From the NCBI GenBank assembly GCA_050249415.1, contig JBFWQO010000010.1:62001-126000 (forward strand): a stretch of 64,000 nt of DNA. The letters run 5' to 3'. A model generated the notes under the pieces. That model saw only the letters and a program-made list of their open reading frames with translations, had not been told where the DNA came from and did no database searches. Below, one piece after another: positions 24,708 through 34,190 of this stretch; positions within the stretch are counted from its first letter, which is position 1; every line of letters begins with the position of its first letter. A program made the translations under genes and the position numbers. This DNA comes from CADEFQ01 sp050249415 (GTDB taxonomy: Bacteria; Pseudomonadota; Gammaproteobacteria; Steroidobacterales; Steroidobacteraceae).

Positions 24708-26438
24708 GTGACCGCGGACTCCGCGCTGGCCGAGGACTGCGCGCGGCACATCGCCGCCGCTTTCGCGGACTACAACGCCGAGTTCCGTGCGATCACGCGG
24801 CGCGCGCCGCAGCGCTTCGACGCGCGCGACTGGAAGGGCAGCCAGCGCGACGCCGTCGAGCGCATCGAACTCTACGATCGCTGGGTCGACCGGGCGATCG
24901 CGGAAATGCGCCTGAAACTCGGCGGGCGGGCGCACGACCGGGGCCTGTGGCGGGCGATCCGGGCGCAGTTCAGCGCCCAGATCGATCAGCTCCCCGATCG
25001 CGAGTTCACCAAGACCTATTTCAGCTCGATCACGCGCCGGCTGCACGGCACGGTGGGCGTCGCACCCGAGATCGAGTTCGTCGCCGCCGACCTCGACCCG
25101 CTCGCGAGCGTGACGAGCGAGGTGGTCACCAACGTCTACGTCAACCGCGGCTCCCTGCCGCTCCTCATCGAGGATGTCCTCGGCGACCTGCGCTTTCGCT
25201 CGCCGTGGAAGGATTTCGATCGCAGCGTGGCCCATGTCGCGTCCGAAGTCGCCGCGCACCTCGCGACGCTCGGGGAGCGCCGCACGCTGACGCGGATCGA
25301 CCTGATCCGCCCGGTCTTCTACCAGATGACGCGGGCCTTCCTCGTCGGGCGCATGACCGGGCGCGGGTTCACGGTACCGCTCGTGATCGCTCTCAAAAAC
25401 ACGGAGAGCGGCATCCACGTCGATGCCGTGATGCTCGCGGAAGCCGATGTCAGCATCGTGTTCGGGTTCACGCGCTCGTATTTCCATGCCGACCTCGACC
25501 GGGTCGGCGAGGCGGTCGTGTTCCTGAAGTCGCTGCTGCCGAAAAAGCCCGTCAGCGAGCTGTTCACGGTGCTCGGCCGCGCCAAGCAGGGCAAGACCGA
25601 GCGCTTCCGGGAACTGCTGCGCCACATGGAACAGACGACCGACCGCTTCGTGCACGCACCCGGCGAGCGCGGCCTCGTGATGGTGTGCTTCACGCTGCCG
25701 TCCTTCGACATCGTCTTCAAGGTGATCCGCGACCGCTTCCCGTACCCGAAGAACGTGCTGCGGGAGGAAGTGCTCGCGAAATACGCCTACGTCTTCCGGC
25801 ACGACCGCGCGGGGCGGCTGGTCGATGCGCAGGAATTCAAACGGCTGCGCTTCCCGCGCGCACGCTTCGCGCCGGAGCTGCTCGAGGAACTCGCCACCGA
25901 GACGGCCGGCACGGTGCACTTCGAGGGCGACGACGTCATCCTCGATCACCTGTACATCGAGCGGCGCATGACACCGCTCAACCTGTACCTGCGCACCGCT
26001 TCACCGGCACAGGCCGAGCTCGCGGTGCTCGACTATGGCCAGGCGATCCGCGACCTCGCGTACACCAACATCTTCGCGGGCGACCTGCTGCTGAAGAACT
26101 TCGGCGTCACCCGCCACGGCCGGGTGATCTTCTACGACTACGACGAGCTGTGCCAGTTGACCGACTGCCGGTTCCGCGAGTTGCCGCAGGCGACCAACGA
26201 AGAAGACGAAATGCGCGCCGAGAGCTGGTTTTACGTGGCCGACCACGACGTATTTCCGGAAACCTTCATCAACTTCCTCGCCTTCGACGACACGCAGCGG
26301 GCCGCCTTCGAGCGCGTGCACGGCGAGATCCTGACGGCGGAGTTCTGGCGCGCCGTGCAGCAGCGCCATCTCGACGGGGAATTGCTCGAGGTGCTGCCCT
26401 ACCACATGCACCGGGTGCGGGTGGCGGGGAGCCTCTGA
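24708..26438 (+). CDS. aceK: Isocitrate dehydrogenase kinase/phosphatase
   Basis: AceK switches Icd off by phosphorylation when the glyoxylate shunt is needed. From the GTG at 24708 the protein is 576 residues, the family's usual size. Visible features include PVFYQMTRAFLVGRM, the ATP-binding VFKVIRDRFPYPKN, the catalytic YGQAIRDLAYTNIFAGDLLLKNFGVTR and the metal-binding FYDYDELCQLTDC. An in-frame GTG at 24648 lies inside icd and is unlikely. In enteric bacteria aceK sits with aceBA, whereas here it is directly behind its target gene. Confidence 0.96.
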   Translation: MTADSALAEDCARHIAAAFADYNAEFRAITRRAPQRFDARDWKGSQRDAVERIELYDRWVDRAIAEMRLKLGGRAHDRGLWRAIRAQFSAQIDQLPDREFTKTYFSSITRRLHGTVGVAPEIEFVAADLDPLASVTSEVVTNVYVNRGSLPLLIEDVLGDLRFRSPWKDFDRSVAHVASEVAAHLATLGERRTLTRIDLIRPVFYQMTRAFLVGRMTGRGFTVPLVIALKNTESGIHVDAVMLAEADVSIVFGFTRSYFHADLDRVGEAVVFLKSLLPKKPVSELFTVLGRAKQGKTERFRELLRHMEQTTDRFVHAPGERGLVMVCFTLPSFDIVFKVIRDRFPYPKNVLREEVLAKYAYVFRHDRAGRLVDAQEFKRLRFPRARFAPELLEELATETAGTVHFEGDDVILDHLYIERRMTPLNLYLRTASPAQAELAVLDYGQAIRDLAYTNIFAGDLLLKNFGVTRHGRVIFYDYDELCQLTDCRFRELPQATNEEDEMRAESWFYVADHDVFPETFINFLAFDDTQRAAFERVHGEILTAEFWRAVQQRHLDGELLEVLPYHMHRVRVAGSL

Positions 26439-26460
26439 GCGCCGCAGCGGATCCGCGCGG

Positions 26461-27123
26461 TCAGCCCGACGGGAGCCGCGCGGGATCGATGCCGAGCTCG
26501 GCCGCGACACCGCGCAGGAGCCCGGGCACGAAGAACTCGGGGTGCAGCTGCTCGCTCGCGAGGAAATGGGCATAGTAGACGACCGCGGCGGCCAGCGAGA
26601 CGGTCGGGCGGAATTGCCGCCAGGTGCGCAGCACTTCCACAACCGGCGCCGGCAGCGCCCAGTCGCGGACCAGCTGCTCCGTGTACTCGCCCTGGTGGCG
26701 CGCACACAGCTCCGCCCGCGACGGTGCATCGAGCCGCACCTGTGCCCCGGACTCGGCGAGCGCCAGGGCGCGCAGCGCGCAAGCCTCCCCCGCGCGATGC
26801 AGCAGCGCCGCGGCACCGACCGTGCCGCGCGACACCGGCAGCAACTGCGAGAGGGCCAGCGCCTTGTCGCGCGTGACGAGGGCACCGTCGCGCAGCAATG
26901 CCGCTTCGCGATCGCGGCCGATGACGGTGAACAGACTGTCCGCGATGTCGTGCACGGCCGTATCACCGGCGTCCCCGCGCAGCAACGCCTCGAGCGCCGC
27001 GGGTCTCGCCGGCACGATGAGACCCTCCGATGCGAAGCCCGCGAGCACGGATTCGCGCACGGCCAGCGACGACGGCGCCGTCGCCCTGGAGCCCGCCACC
27101 CGCCGCGCCGATCGATTGAACAT
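26461..27123 (-). CDS. HDOD-like domain protein of unknown function
   Basis: This 220-residue soluble, helical protein has a middle part (about residues 85-185) that resembles the HDOD fold: LPVSRGTVGAAALLHRAGEACALRALAL, then RHQGEYTEQLVRDWALPAPVVEVLRTWRQF, close to the HxxxGxxLxxxWxLPxxIxxAI signature. The usual His-Asp metal ligands are not intact, which is normal for HDOD proteins. They act in signalling. The assignment is tentative. It converges with aceK. Confidence 0.5.
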   Translation of the reverse strand: MFNRSARRVAGSRATAPSSLAVRESVLAGFASEGLIVPARPAALEALLRGDAGDTAVHDIADSLFTVIGRDREAALLRDGALVTRDKALALSQLLPVSRGTVGAAALLHRAGEACALRALALAESGAQVRLDAPSRAELCARHQGEYTEQLVRDWALPAPVVEVLRTWRQFRPTVSLAAAVVYYAHFLASEQLHPEFFVPGLLRGVAAELGIDPARLPSG

Positions 27124-27209
27124 AATGCAAGATCCCGAAACCAGACGGGACCATCAGGCAATGCGGGCCGGGGCCTGTAAAGCGCGGGCGCTGAAATCCG
27201 CTGCCTGCC

Positions 27210-28378
27210 TCACGTTTCGGCGGCGGCGAGTCCCCGGTCGATGTCGGCGCGCAGGTCGTCCTCGTCTTCGAGGCCGATCGAGAGCCGCACGGTCCCGTCG
27301 GTCACCGCGGCGATCGCGAGTTGCTCGGCACCGAGATCCCGCGCCTTCAGCATCTGGGGCGCCATCACGAGCGATTCCGTCGAACCGAGGCTCGCGGTCT
27401 TGGCGAAAAGCGCCAGCGCTTCGGTGAAGCGGCGGCCCGCTTCGGCGCCGCCGCGCAGGTCGAACGTGACGATCGTGCCGAACTCGCGCATCTGCGCACG
27501 TGCGAGCGCATGCTGCGGGTGGCCGGGAAGGCCCGGATAGTGCACGCGGGCCACCGCAGGATGCGTCGCGAGACGCTGCGCGATCGAGAGCGCCCGGGCG
27601 CTCTGCTCACGATAGCGCACGAAATAGGTGCGCAGGCCCCGCTGGATCAGGAAGGCCGCGTGCGGATCGAGCACGCCGCCCAGCACCGGAAACTCCGCGC
27701 GCAGCGGCCACAGCAGCTCGGCGCGCGCGATCACCGCCCCGCCCATCACATCGCCCGCGCCGGAGGCGTATTTCGTCAGGCTGTGCAGGAAATAGTCGAC
27801 TTCGTACTCGCCGTGCTGATGGAGCCCGGCGAAGGTGTTGTCCATCACCGTGTGCGCGCCGTGGCGGCGCGCAAGGCGCGTGATCGTCGCGATGTCCGCG
27901 ATCTTCGTGACCGGATTGGTCGGCGATTCGAAGACCACGAGCCGCGTCGGCGTGGTCGCGAGCGCGTGCTCGATGCCGGCGAGATCCTCGATGGACAGCA
28001 TCGTGTGAGTCACGCCGAAGCGGCCGAGCAGGCGGCGGATGATCTGTCGCGTCGGCCCGTAGGTTTCGACGAAGCACAGCACGTGATCGCCCTGCTTCGT
28101 GAGGCCGAGCAGCGTCTGCGCGATCACGTTGACGCCCGAGGCGGTCGCGAGGCAGTCGTCGCGGTCCTGCAGCGACGCGAGGGTCAGTTCGAGCTGCCGC
28201 GTCGTCGGATTCGACGTGCGCATGTAGTAGTAGCCGGTGCGCTCGCCCCGCAGGGTCCGTACCGTTTCCTCCACCGACTCGAACTCGAACTTGACCGTCT
28301 GGTAGATCGGCGCGACGACCGGGTGGTTGTCGGCCGGAACCGGGACGGCCGGCGGATGATTGACGCGCGTCGGCTTTT

Positions 28379-28382
<4 letters not shown>
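27210..28382 (-). CDS. PLP-dependent Cys/Met metabolism enzyme (gamma-lyase/gamma-synthase family)
   Basis: The 390-residue enzyme belongs to the MetB/MetC/methionine gamma-lyase family. It has the cofactor-binding YYYMRTSNPTTRQLE and the substrate block VVFESPTNPVTKIADI. The PLP lysine lies in HSLTKYASGAGDVMGG, a divergent form of the usual SxTKYxxGHSD. By eye it could be cystathionine gamma-synthase, beta-lyase or methionine gamma-lyase. It overlaps the omega-amidase stop by ATGA. The upstream genes (aminotransferase, omega-amidase) point to methionine or glutamine turnover. Confidence 0.82.
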
Positions 28383-29170
<788 letters not shown>

Positions 29171-29180
29171 GGGCGGCAGT

Positions 29181-30365
29181 CTACCGCGCCGCGCGGCCCG
29201 CGAATGCGCGGAGCCTCCGGGCCGCCTCGTCGAGTGTCGCCTCCTCCTTCGCGACGCACAGGCGAACATGACGCAACGCCGGCGGGTCCCGGTAGAACGG
29301 CGACAGCGGGATGGTCGCGAGGCCGCCCTCCTCGAGCAGACGGCGCGAGAATTCGAGGTCATCTTCTCCCGGCGCGATCGCCGAGTAATCGAGCAGCTGG
29401 AAATAGGTACCTTCCGCGGGAGGTGCGCCGAAGCCGCTGCCGTCGAGCGCCGCGAGCAGGCGGTCGCGCCGCGCCTCGAAGAATGCCGCGAGCCCCTGCC
29501 AGCATTCGGGGTGCCGCGGCAGGTAACGCGCGATCGCCGCCTGCAGGGGCGCGGCGATGCTGAAGGTGTTGTACTGGTGGACCTTGCGCAGCTCACGGGT
29601 CAGCGCATCCGGCGCCACGCAGTAGCCGATGCGCCAGCCGGTCGCGTGCAGCGTCTTGCCGAACGAGAACACGACGAAGCTGCGTGCACGCAGTTCGTCG
29701 TGCGCGAGCATCGACTCGTGGCGCCGGCCGTCGAAGGTCACGTGCTCGTACACTTCATCGGCAAGCACGGTAATCGGCCGGTCGCGGACGACCTGTGCGA
29801 GCGCCGCGAGATCTCCGGCGCGCGCCACCGTGCAGGCCGGATTGAGCGGCGAGTTCAGGATCACGAGCCGGGTGCGCGGGGTGAGCGCCGCGCGCACCCG
29901 GTCCCAGTCGTAGCGGAATCGCGGCGGTGCGAGCGGCAGGTGCACCGCGCGGCCGCCGGCGAGCCGCACCGCGGGATCGTACGAATCGTAGGCCGGGTCG
30001 AACATGATCGCCTCGTCGCCCGGCCCGACGACGGACTGGATCGCCGAATAGATCGCCTCGGTCGCCCCGCAGGTGATGGTGATTTCGTGGACCGGATCGA
30101 CCGCGATCCCGTGGCTCGCGCGCAGCTTGCCGGCGATGGCCTCGCGCAGCGCCGCGAGACCCTCCATCGGCGCGTACTGGTTGTGGCCCTCCGCCACTGC
30201 CTCGGCGAGCGCCGTCGCGAGGCGTCGGTCGATCGGGTAATCGGGAAAGCCCTGGCCGATATTGAGCGCGCCCAGTTCGGCGGCGCGGCGCGACATCACG
30301 GTGAAAATCGTCGTGCCGACATCCGGCAACTTGCCGGGAACCGCCCTGTCGCGGCCCCCGGTCAT
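29181..30365 (-). CDS. Class I aminotransferase, methionine/glutamine (kynurenine) type, YbdL-like
   Basis: The 394-residue PLP enzyme begins with a segment (VGTTIFTVMSRRAAELGALNIGQGFPDYP) typical of YbdL and glutamine transaminase K. The cofactor lysine lies in SFGKTLHATGWRIGY, and the substrate Arg in RHVRLCVAKEE. These enzymes transaminate methionine, glutamine or aromatic amino acids against 2-oxo acids. The partner omega-amidase downstream would pull the reaction forward. The ATG overlaps the upstream glucokinase stop (ATGA). Confidence 0.87.
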   Translation of the reverse strand: MTGGRDRAVPGKLPDVGTTIFTVMSRRAAELGALNIGQGFPDYPIDRRLATALAEAVAEGHNQYAPMEGLAALREAIAGKLRASHGIAVDPVHEITITCGATEAIYSAIQSVVGPGDEAIMFDPAYDSYDPAVRLAGGRAVHLPLAPPRFRYDWDRVRAALTPRTRLVILNSPLNPACTVARAGDLAALAQVVRDRPITVLADEVYEHVTFDGRRHESMLAHDELRARSFVVFSFGKTLHATGWRIGYCVAPDALTRELRKVHQYNTFSIAAPLQAAIARYLPRHPECWQGLAAFFEARRDRLLAALDGSGFGAPPAEGTYFQLLDYSAIAPGEDDLEFSRRLLEEGGLATIPLSPFYRDPPALRHVRLCVAKEEATLDEAARRLRAFAGRAAR

Positions 30366-31093
30366 GCGGCGGCGAGTGCGGCGCCGATGATGCCCGCCTC
30401 GGCGCCGAGCGCGGCCGGTCTCACCGGCGCGCGCGTGTCGAGATAGCGCGCGAACTCGGCGAAGTGCGTGCTCACCCCGCCGCACAGGATCATGAGATCG
30501 GGCCAGAAGAGGCGTTCCATCTGTGCAAAATATTCCGATACGCGCGCGCCCCATTCGGCCCAGCCGAGCGCGAGCTCGGTGCGCACGCGCGCCGACGCCC
30601 ACAGCTCGGCCGACCCGCCGCGCATCTCGAGGTGACCGAATTCGGTGTTCGGCACGAGCTTGCCGTCGATGAACGGGGCCGAACCGATGCCGGTGCCGAA
30701 CGTGAATACGAGCACGGTGCCCGATATGCCCCGGCCCGCCCCGAAGCGCATCTCCGCGAGCCCCGCGGCGTCCGCGTCATTGAGAAACGTGGCCGGTCGC
30801 CCGAAAGCTTCGCGCAGCAGGGCCCCCACGTCGGTGCCAATCCACGCGGCGTCGATGTTGGCCGCGGTGCACGCGCGTCCCGACTTCACGACCGACGGAA
30901 ACCCGAAGCCGATCGATTCGGCGCCCGGCAACCGCGCATCGAGGGCGCGAATCGCCTCGACCACCGCGTGCGGCGTAGACGGCTCGGGCGTGGGCACCGC
31001 GACCGTTTCGCCGTCGATGCGGCCCCGGTCGACGTCCACGAGCCCCGCCTTGATCGAGGAGCCGCCGAAGTCGATGCCGAGATTCACGCCCAT
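30362..31093 (-). CDS. ppgK: Polyphosphate glucokinase (ROK family)
   Basis: The 243-residue protein starts GVNLGIDFGGSSIKAGLVD (phosphate-binding loop). The catalytic Asp is in FLNDADAAGLAEM, followed by TFGTGIGSAPFIDGKLVPNTEFGHLE. The long PNTEFGHLE block and the C-terminal ERLFWPDLMILCGG mark the polyphosphate-using glucokinase branch rather than ordinary ROK kinases. It phosphorylates glucose using polyphosphate or ATP. It begins 12 bases after potI and so may be read from the polyamine operon. Confidence 0.87.
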   Translation of the reverse strand: MGVNLGIDFGGSSIKAGLVDVDRGRIDGETVAVPTPEPSTPHAVVEAIRALDARLPGAESIGFGFPSVVKSGRACTAANIDAAWIGTDVGALLREAFGRPATFLNDADAAGLAEMRFGAGRGISGTVLVFTFGTGIGSAPFIDGKLVPNTEFGHLEMRGGSAELWASARVRTELALGWAEWGARVSEYFAQMERLFWPDLMILCGGVSTHFAEFARYLDTRAPVRPAALGAEAGIIGAALAAA

Positions 31094-31105
31094 GACGAGC
31101 GTAGG

Positions 31106-31957
31106 TTACTTGTTCGCGGCGACCGCCATCTGGATTTCGCGTTCGCGGCGGCGCTCCTGCCGGCGCATCCAGATCGAGGACGCCACGACGCCGGTCGCGA
31201 CGATCAGCACTAGGATCGTCGCGAGCGCGTTGACGTCCGGGCTCACGCCCAGGCGGACCTTCGAGAAAATCACCATCGGCAGGGTCGTCGACCCCGGGCC
31301 GGCGACGAACTGCGACACGACCACATCGTCCCACGACAACGTGAAGGCGAGGAGCCACCCCGACAGGATCGCCGGTACGATCAGGGGCAACGTGATGCGG
31401 AAGAACACCTTCGCGGGGCGCGCACCGAGGTCGAGCGCCGCTTCTTCGAGCGAATTGTCGAAGCCCGCGAGGCGCGACTGGACGACGATCGTCACGTAGG
31501 CCATCGAAAACGTGATGTGCGCGATCGTGATGGTCGTCACGTCGCGCGTCGCGGGCCAGCCGATCAGCTGCTCGAGCGATACGAAGAGCAGCAGCAGCGA
31601 CAGGCCGGTGATCACCTCGGGCATGACGAGCGGCGCGGTGGTCATGCCGGACAGCAGGGCGCGGCCGCGGAACGGGCCGAAGCGGACGAGCACGAGGCCG
31701 GCGAGCGTGCCGAGGATGACCGCGCCCGTCGCCGTCATCGCCGCGATGCGGATCGACAGCAGGGCCGCGCCGAGAATCTGTTCGTTGCGAAACAGCTCGC
31801 CGTACCACTTGAACGTCGGCGAGTTGGCGGCGTCCCACACGGTCACGAGGCGCGAATTGTTGAACGAGAACACGATCATCGAAATGATCGGCACATACAG
31901 GAAGGCGAGGCCGAACCAGAGGCCCGTCTTCGAGAACCAGTGGCGGCTGCGGATCAT
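31106..31957 (-). CDS. potI: Putrescine ABC transporter permease PotI
   Basis: The 283-residue inner-membrane protein has about six helices (first LWFGLAFLYVPIISMIVFSFN). It carries the ABC permease EAA loop (NSLEEAALDLGARPAKVFFRITLPLI) that docks on the ATPase. It pairs with PotH in PotFGHI-type importers. The ATG overlaps the potH stop by 4 bases (ATGA). Confidence 0.93.
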   Translation of the reverse strand: MIRSRHWFSKTGLWFGLAFLYVPIISMIVFSFNNSRLVTVWDAANSPTFKWYGELFRNEQILGAALLSIRIAAMTATGAVILGTLAGLVLVRFGPFRGRALLSGMTTAPLVMPEVITGLSLLLLFVSLEQLIGWPATRDVTTITIAHITFSMAYVTIVVQSRLAGFDNSLEEAALDLGARPAKVFFRITLPLIVPAILSGWLLAFTLSWDDVVVSQFVAGPGSTTLPMVIFSKVRLGVSPDVNALATILVLIVATGVVASSIWMRRQERRREREIQMAVAANK

Positions 31958-32955
31958 TTCGCACCCGCCAGTTCGCGCGACTGGAAGCGCTGGAAGATCA
32001 TGATGGGCACCATCAGCAGCAGCAGCATCGCGATCGCCACGGCGCTCGCCACCGGCCAGTCGCGGTTCGCGAAGAACTCGTCGGCCAGCACGCGGCCGAT
32101 CATCAGCTGGTCGGTGCTGCCGAGCAGCGACGGGATCACGTATTCGCCGACCGCCGGGATGAACACCAGCAGCGACCCGGCGACGATGCCGGGCTTCGAC
32201 AGCGGCAGCGTGATGCGCAGGAAGGACTTGACCGGGCCCGCCCCGAGGTCCGCCGCCGCCTCGAGCAGGGTGAAATCGTGCTTCTCGAGGTTCGCATACA
32301 ACGGCAGGATCATGAACGGCAGGTAGGAGTACACGATGCCGATGAACACGGCGAAATCGGTCTGCATCATCGTGATCGGCTCGTCGATGATGCCGAGCGC
32401 CAGCAGCACCGAGTTGATCACGCCGTTGTTCTGCAGCAGCCCGATCCACGCATAGACGCGCAGCAGGAACGAAGTCCAGAACGGCAGGATGATCAGCATC
32501 AGGTAGAGATTGCGCGTGGCCGGGCTCGACCTCGCCATGGCGTAGGCCATCGGGTAGGCGATCAGCAGGCAGAACAGCGTGGAGATCGCCGCGACCTTGG
32601 CCGAGTACAGGTAGGCGCTGACGTACAGGTCGTCGGTCAGCAGGTAGAGGTAGTTGCCGAAGTTGAGCCGGATGTCGATCGCCTTCTCGGAGACCCACTC
32701 CCACAGCGGCGCATAGGGCGGCATCGCGAGCCGCACCTCCGAGAACGACATCTTGAAGACGATGATGAACGGAATGAGGAAGAACAGCAGCAGCCACAGG
32801 TACGGCACCGCGATCACGAGGCGCTCGCCGGCCCAGGCGTGCCGTACGTAGAAAGACCAGCGCGGCGGCCCGAAACGGTAGAACAGTTCCCACCAGGGCC
32901 CGAGGCGGCCTGCGACGAGGCGACCCGGGGGCCGAGGCGGGGGGAGGCGTGCCAT
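31954..32955 (-). CDS. potH: Putrescine ABC transporter permease PotH
   Basis: The 333-residue permease has six helices, a longer N-terminal cytoplasmic tail than usual, and the EAA loop (FTLLEAAADLGAGPVKSFLRITLPLS). I chose the ATG at 32955, 10 bases after the potG stop. The in-frame ATG at 32997 would overlap potG by 32 bases and adds residues that look like noise. It forms the membrane channel together with PotI. Confidence 0.92.
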   Translation of the reverse strand: MARLPPPRPPGRLVAGRLGPWWELFYRFGPPRWSFYVRHAWAGERLVIAVPYLWLLLFFLIPFIIVFKMSFSEVRLAMPPYAPLWEWVSEKAIDIRLNFGNYLYLLTDDLYVSAYLYSAKVAAISTLFCLLIAYPMAYAMARSSPATRNLYLMLIILPFWTSFLLRVYAWIGLLQNNGVINSVLLALGIIDEPITMMQTDFAVFIGIVYSYLPFMILPLYANLEKHDFTLLEAAADLGAGPVKSFLRITLPLSKPGIVAGSLLVFIPAVGEYVIPSLLGSTDQLMIGRVLADEFFANRDWPVASAVAIAMLLLLMVPIMIFQRFQSRELAGAK

Positions 32956-32965
32956 CGTGCGCCCG

Positions 32966-34111
32966 CTACTGCGCCAGCACCACGGGGCTCGAGCCATGCC
33001 AGGACAGGTACACGTTCTCGTCCCACAGGATGCGTTCGTGGTCGGCGAGCCGCTCGGTATTCGGCATCGTGACGCGCACCATCTTCCCCGACGCGATCTT
33101 CACGAGATAGATCGACAGGTCGCCCATGTAGGCGATCTCCTTGACCACGCCGCTCGCGCAATTCTCGGTGGTGTCGGCCGGCGCGGCGCGCGACAGCGTG
33201 ATCTTCTCCGGCCGGATGGCCGCCCAGACGTTCGCGCCCGGCGCGGCACTGATGCCGTGGTCGACATAGACCACGCCGCCGAGCTCGGGCGAGCTGATGC
33301 GCACGCGATCGGGCAGGTCCTCGATCAACCGGCCTTCGAACATGTTCACCGAGCCGATGAAATCGGCGACGAAACGCGTCGTCGGGAACTCGTAGATCTC
33401 GCTCGGGGTGCCGACCTGCACGATCTCGCCGCGGTTCATCACGCCGATGCGCGAGGCGAGGGTCATCGCCTCTTCCTGGTCGTGCGTCACCACGACGAAC
33501 GTGACGCCGAGCCGCTCCTGGATGTTGATCAGCTCGAACTGGGTCTGCTCGCGCAGCTTCTTGTCGAGCGCGCCGAGCGGCTCGTCGAGGAGCAGCAGCT
33601 TCGGCCGTTTGGCGAGCGCGCGCGCGAGCGCCACGCGCTGGCGCTGCCCGCCCGAGAGCTGGTGCGGCTTGCGCTGCGCGTATTCCCGCATCTTGACGAT
33701 ATCGAGGATCTCCCCGACCCGTTCCGCGATCTCGCCCTTCGGCAGCTTCTCCTGTTCGAGGCCGAACGACACGTTCTTCGCGACGCTCATGTGCGGAAAG
33801 AGCGCATACGACTGGAACATCATGTTCGTCGGGCGCTCGTACGGCGGGATCTCGGCCATGTCGCGCCCGTCGATCAGGATGCGCCCCGATGTCGGCGGCT
33901 CGAAACCGGCGAGCATCCGCAGCAGCGTGGTCTTGCCGCAGCCCGAACCGCCGAGCAGGCAGAAGATCTCGTGCTGGTAGATCTTCAGCGAGACGTTGTT
34001 GACCGCGACGAAATCGCCGAAGCGCTTCGTGACGTTCTCGATCTCGACATAGGCCCGGGCGGACGCGTCGCGCCAGGGCTCATTCTTGGTGTCGTTGCGT
34101 CGCTCGACCAC
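32966..34111 (-). CDS. potG: Polyamine ABC transporter ATPase PotG
   Basis: The 381-residue protein starts at a GTG. It has Walker A GGSGCGKTTLLRML, Q-loop MFQSYALFPHMSV, signature LSGGQRQRVALARAL, Walker B LLLLDEPLGALD and H-loop VTHDQEEAM. A TOBE-type C-terminal domain follows, as in MalK/PotA/PotG ATPases. It drives putrescine import through PotHI. A strong hairpin lies in the 79-base gap between it and potF. Confidence 0.95.
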   Translation of the reverse strand: MVERRNDTKNEPWRDASARAYVEIENVTKRFGDFVAVNNVSLKIYQHEIFCLLGGSGCGKTTLLRMLAGFEPPTSGRILIDGRDMAEIPPYERPTNMMFQSYALFPHMSVAKNVSFGLEQEKLPKGEIAERVGEILDIVKMREYAQRKPHQLSGGQRQRVALARALAKRPKLLLLDEPLGALDKKLREQTQFELINIQERLGVTFVVVTHDQEEAMTLASRIGVMNRGEIVQVGTPSEIYEFPTTRFVADFIGSVNMFEGRLIEDLPDRVRISSPELGGVVYVDHGISAAPGANVWAAIRPEKITLSRAAPADTTENCASGVVKEIAYMGDLSIYLVKIASGKMVRVTMPNTERLADHERILWDENVYLSWHGSSPVVLAQ

Positions 34112-34152
34112 GGGCGGCCTTCCGGTGAAGAACAGGGTGTGCGATGCAAACG

Positions 34153-34183
34153 GCGGCCGGGCGCCGGTCGGGCGCCCGGCCGC
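34153..34183 (-). terminator. 13-bp perfect hairpin between potF and potG
   Basis: The arms GCGGCCGGGCGCC and GGCGCCCGGCCGC enclose a 5-base loop. Read with the genes, it starts 7 bases after the potF stop codon. There is no T run. Such hairpins after the binding-protein gene of ABC operons often hold back downstream transcription or protect the upstream mRNA, giving more binding protein than permease. Confidence 0.6.
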
Positions 34184-34190
34184 ACGCCGG

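Noticed and set aside
26447..26456. Palindrome GCGGATCCGC between aceK and the HDOD-like gene
   Set aside because: Too short and without a T run to be called a terminator with any confidence in such GC-rich DNA.
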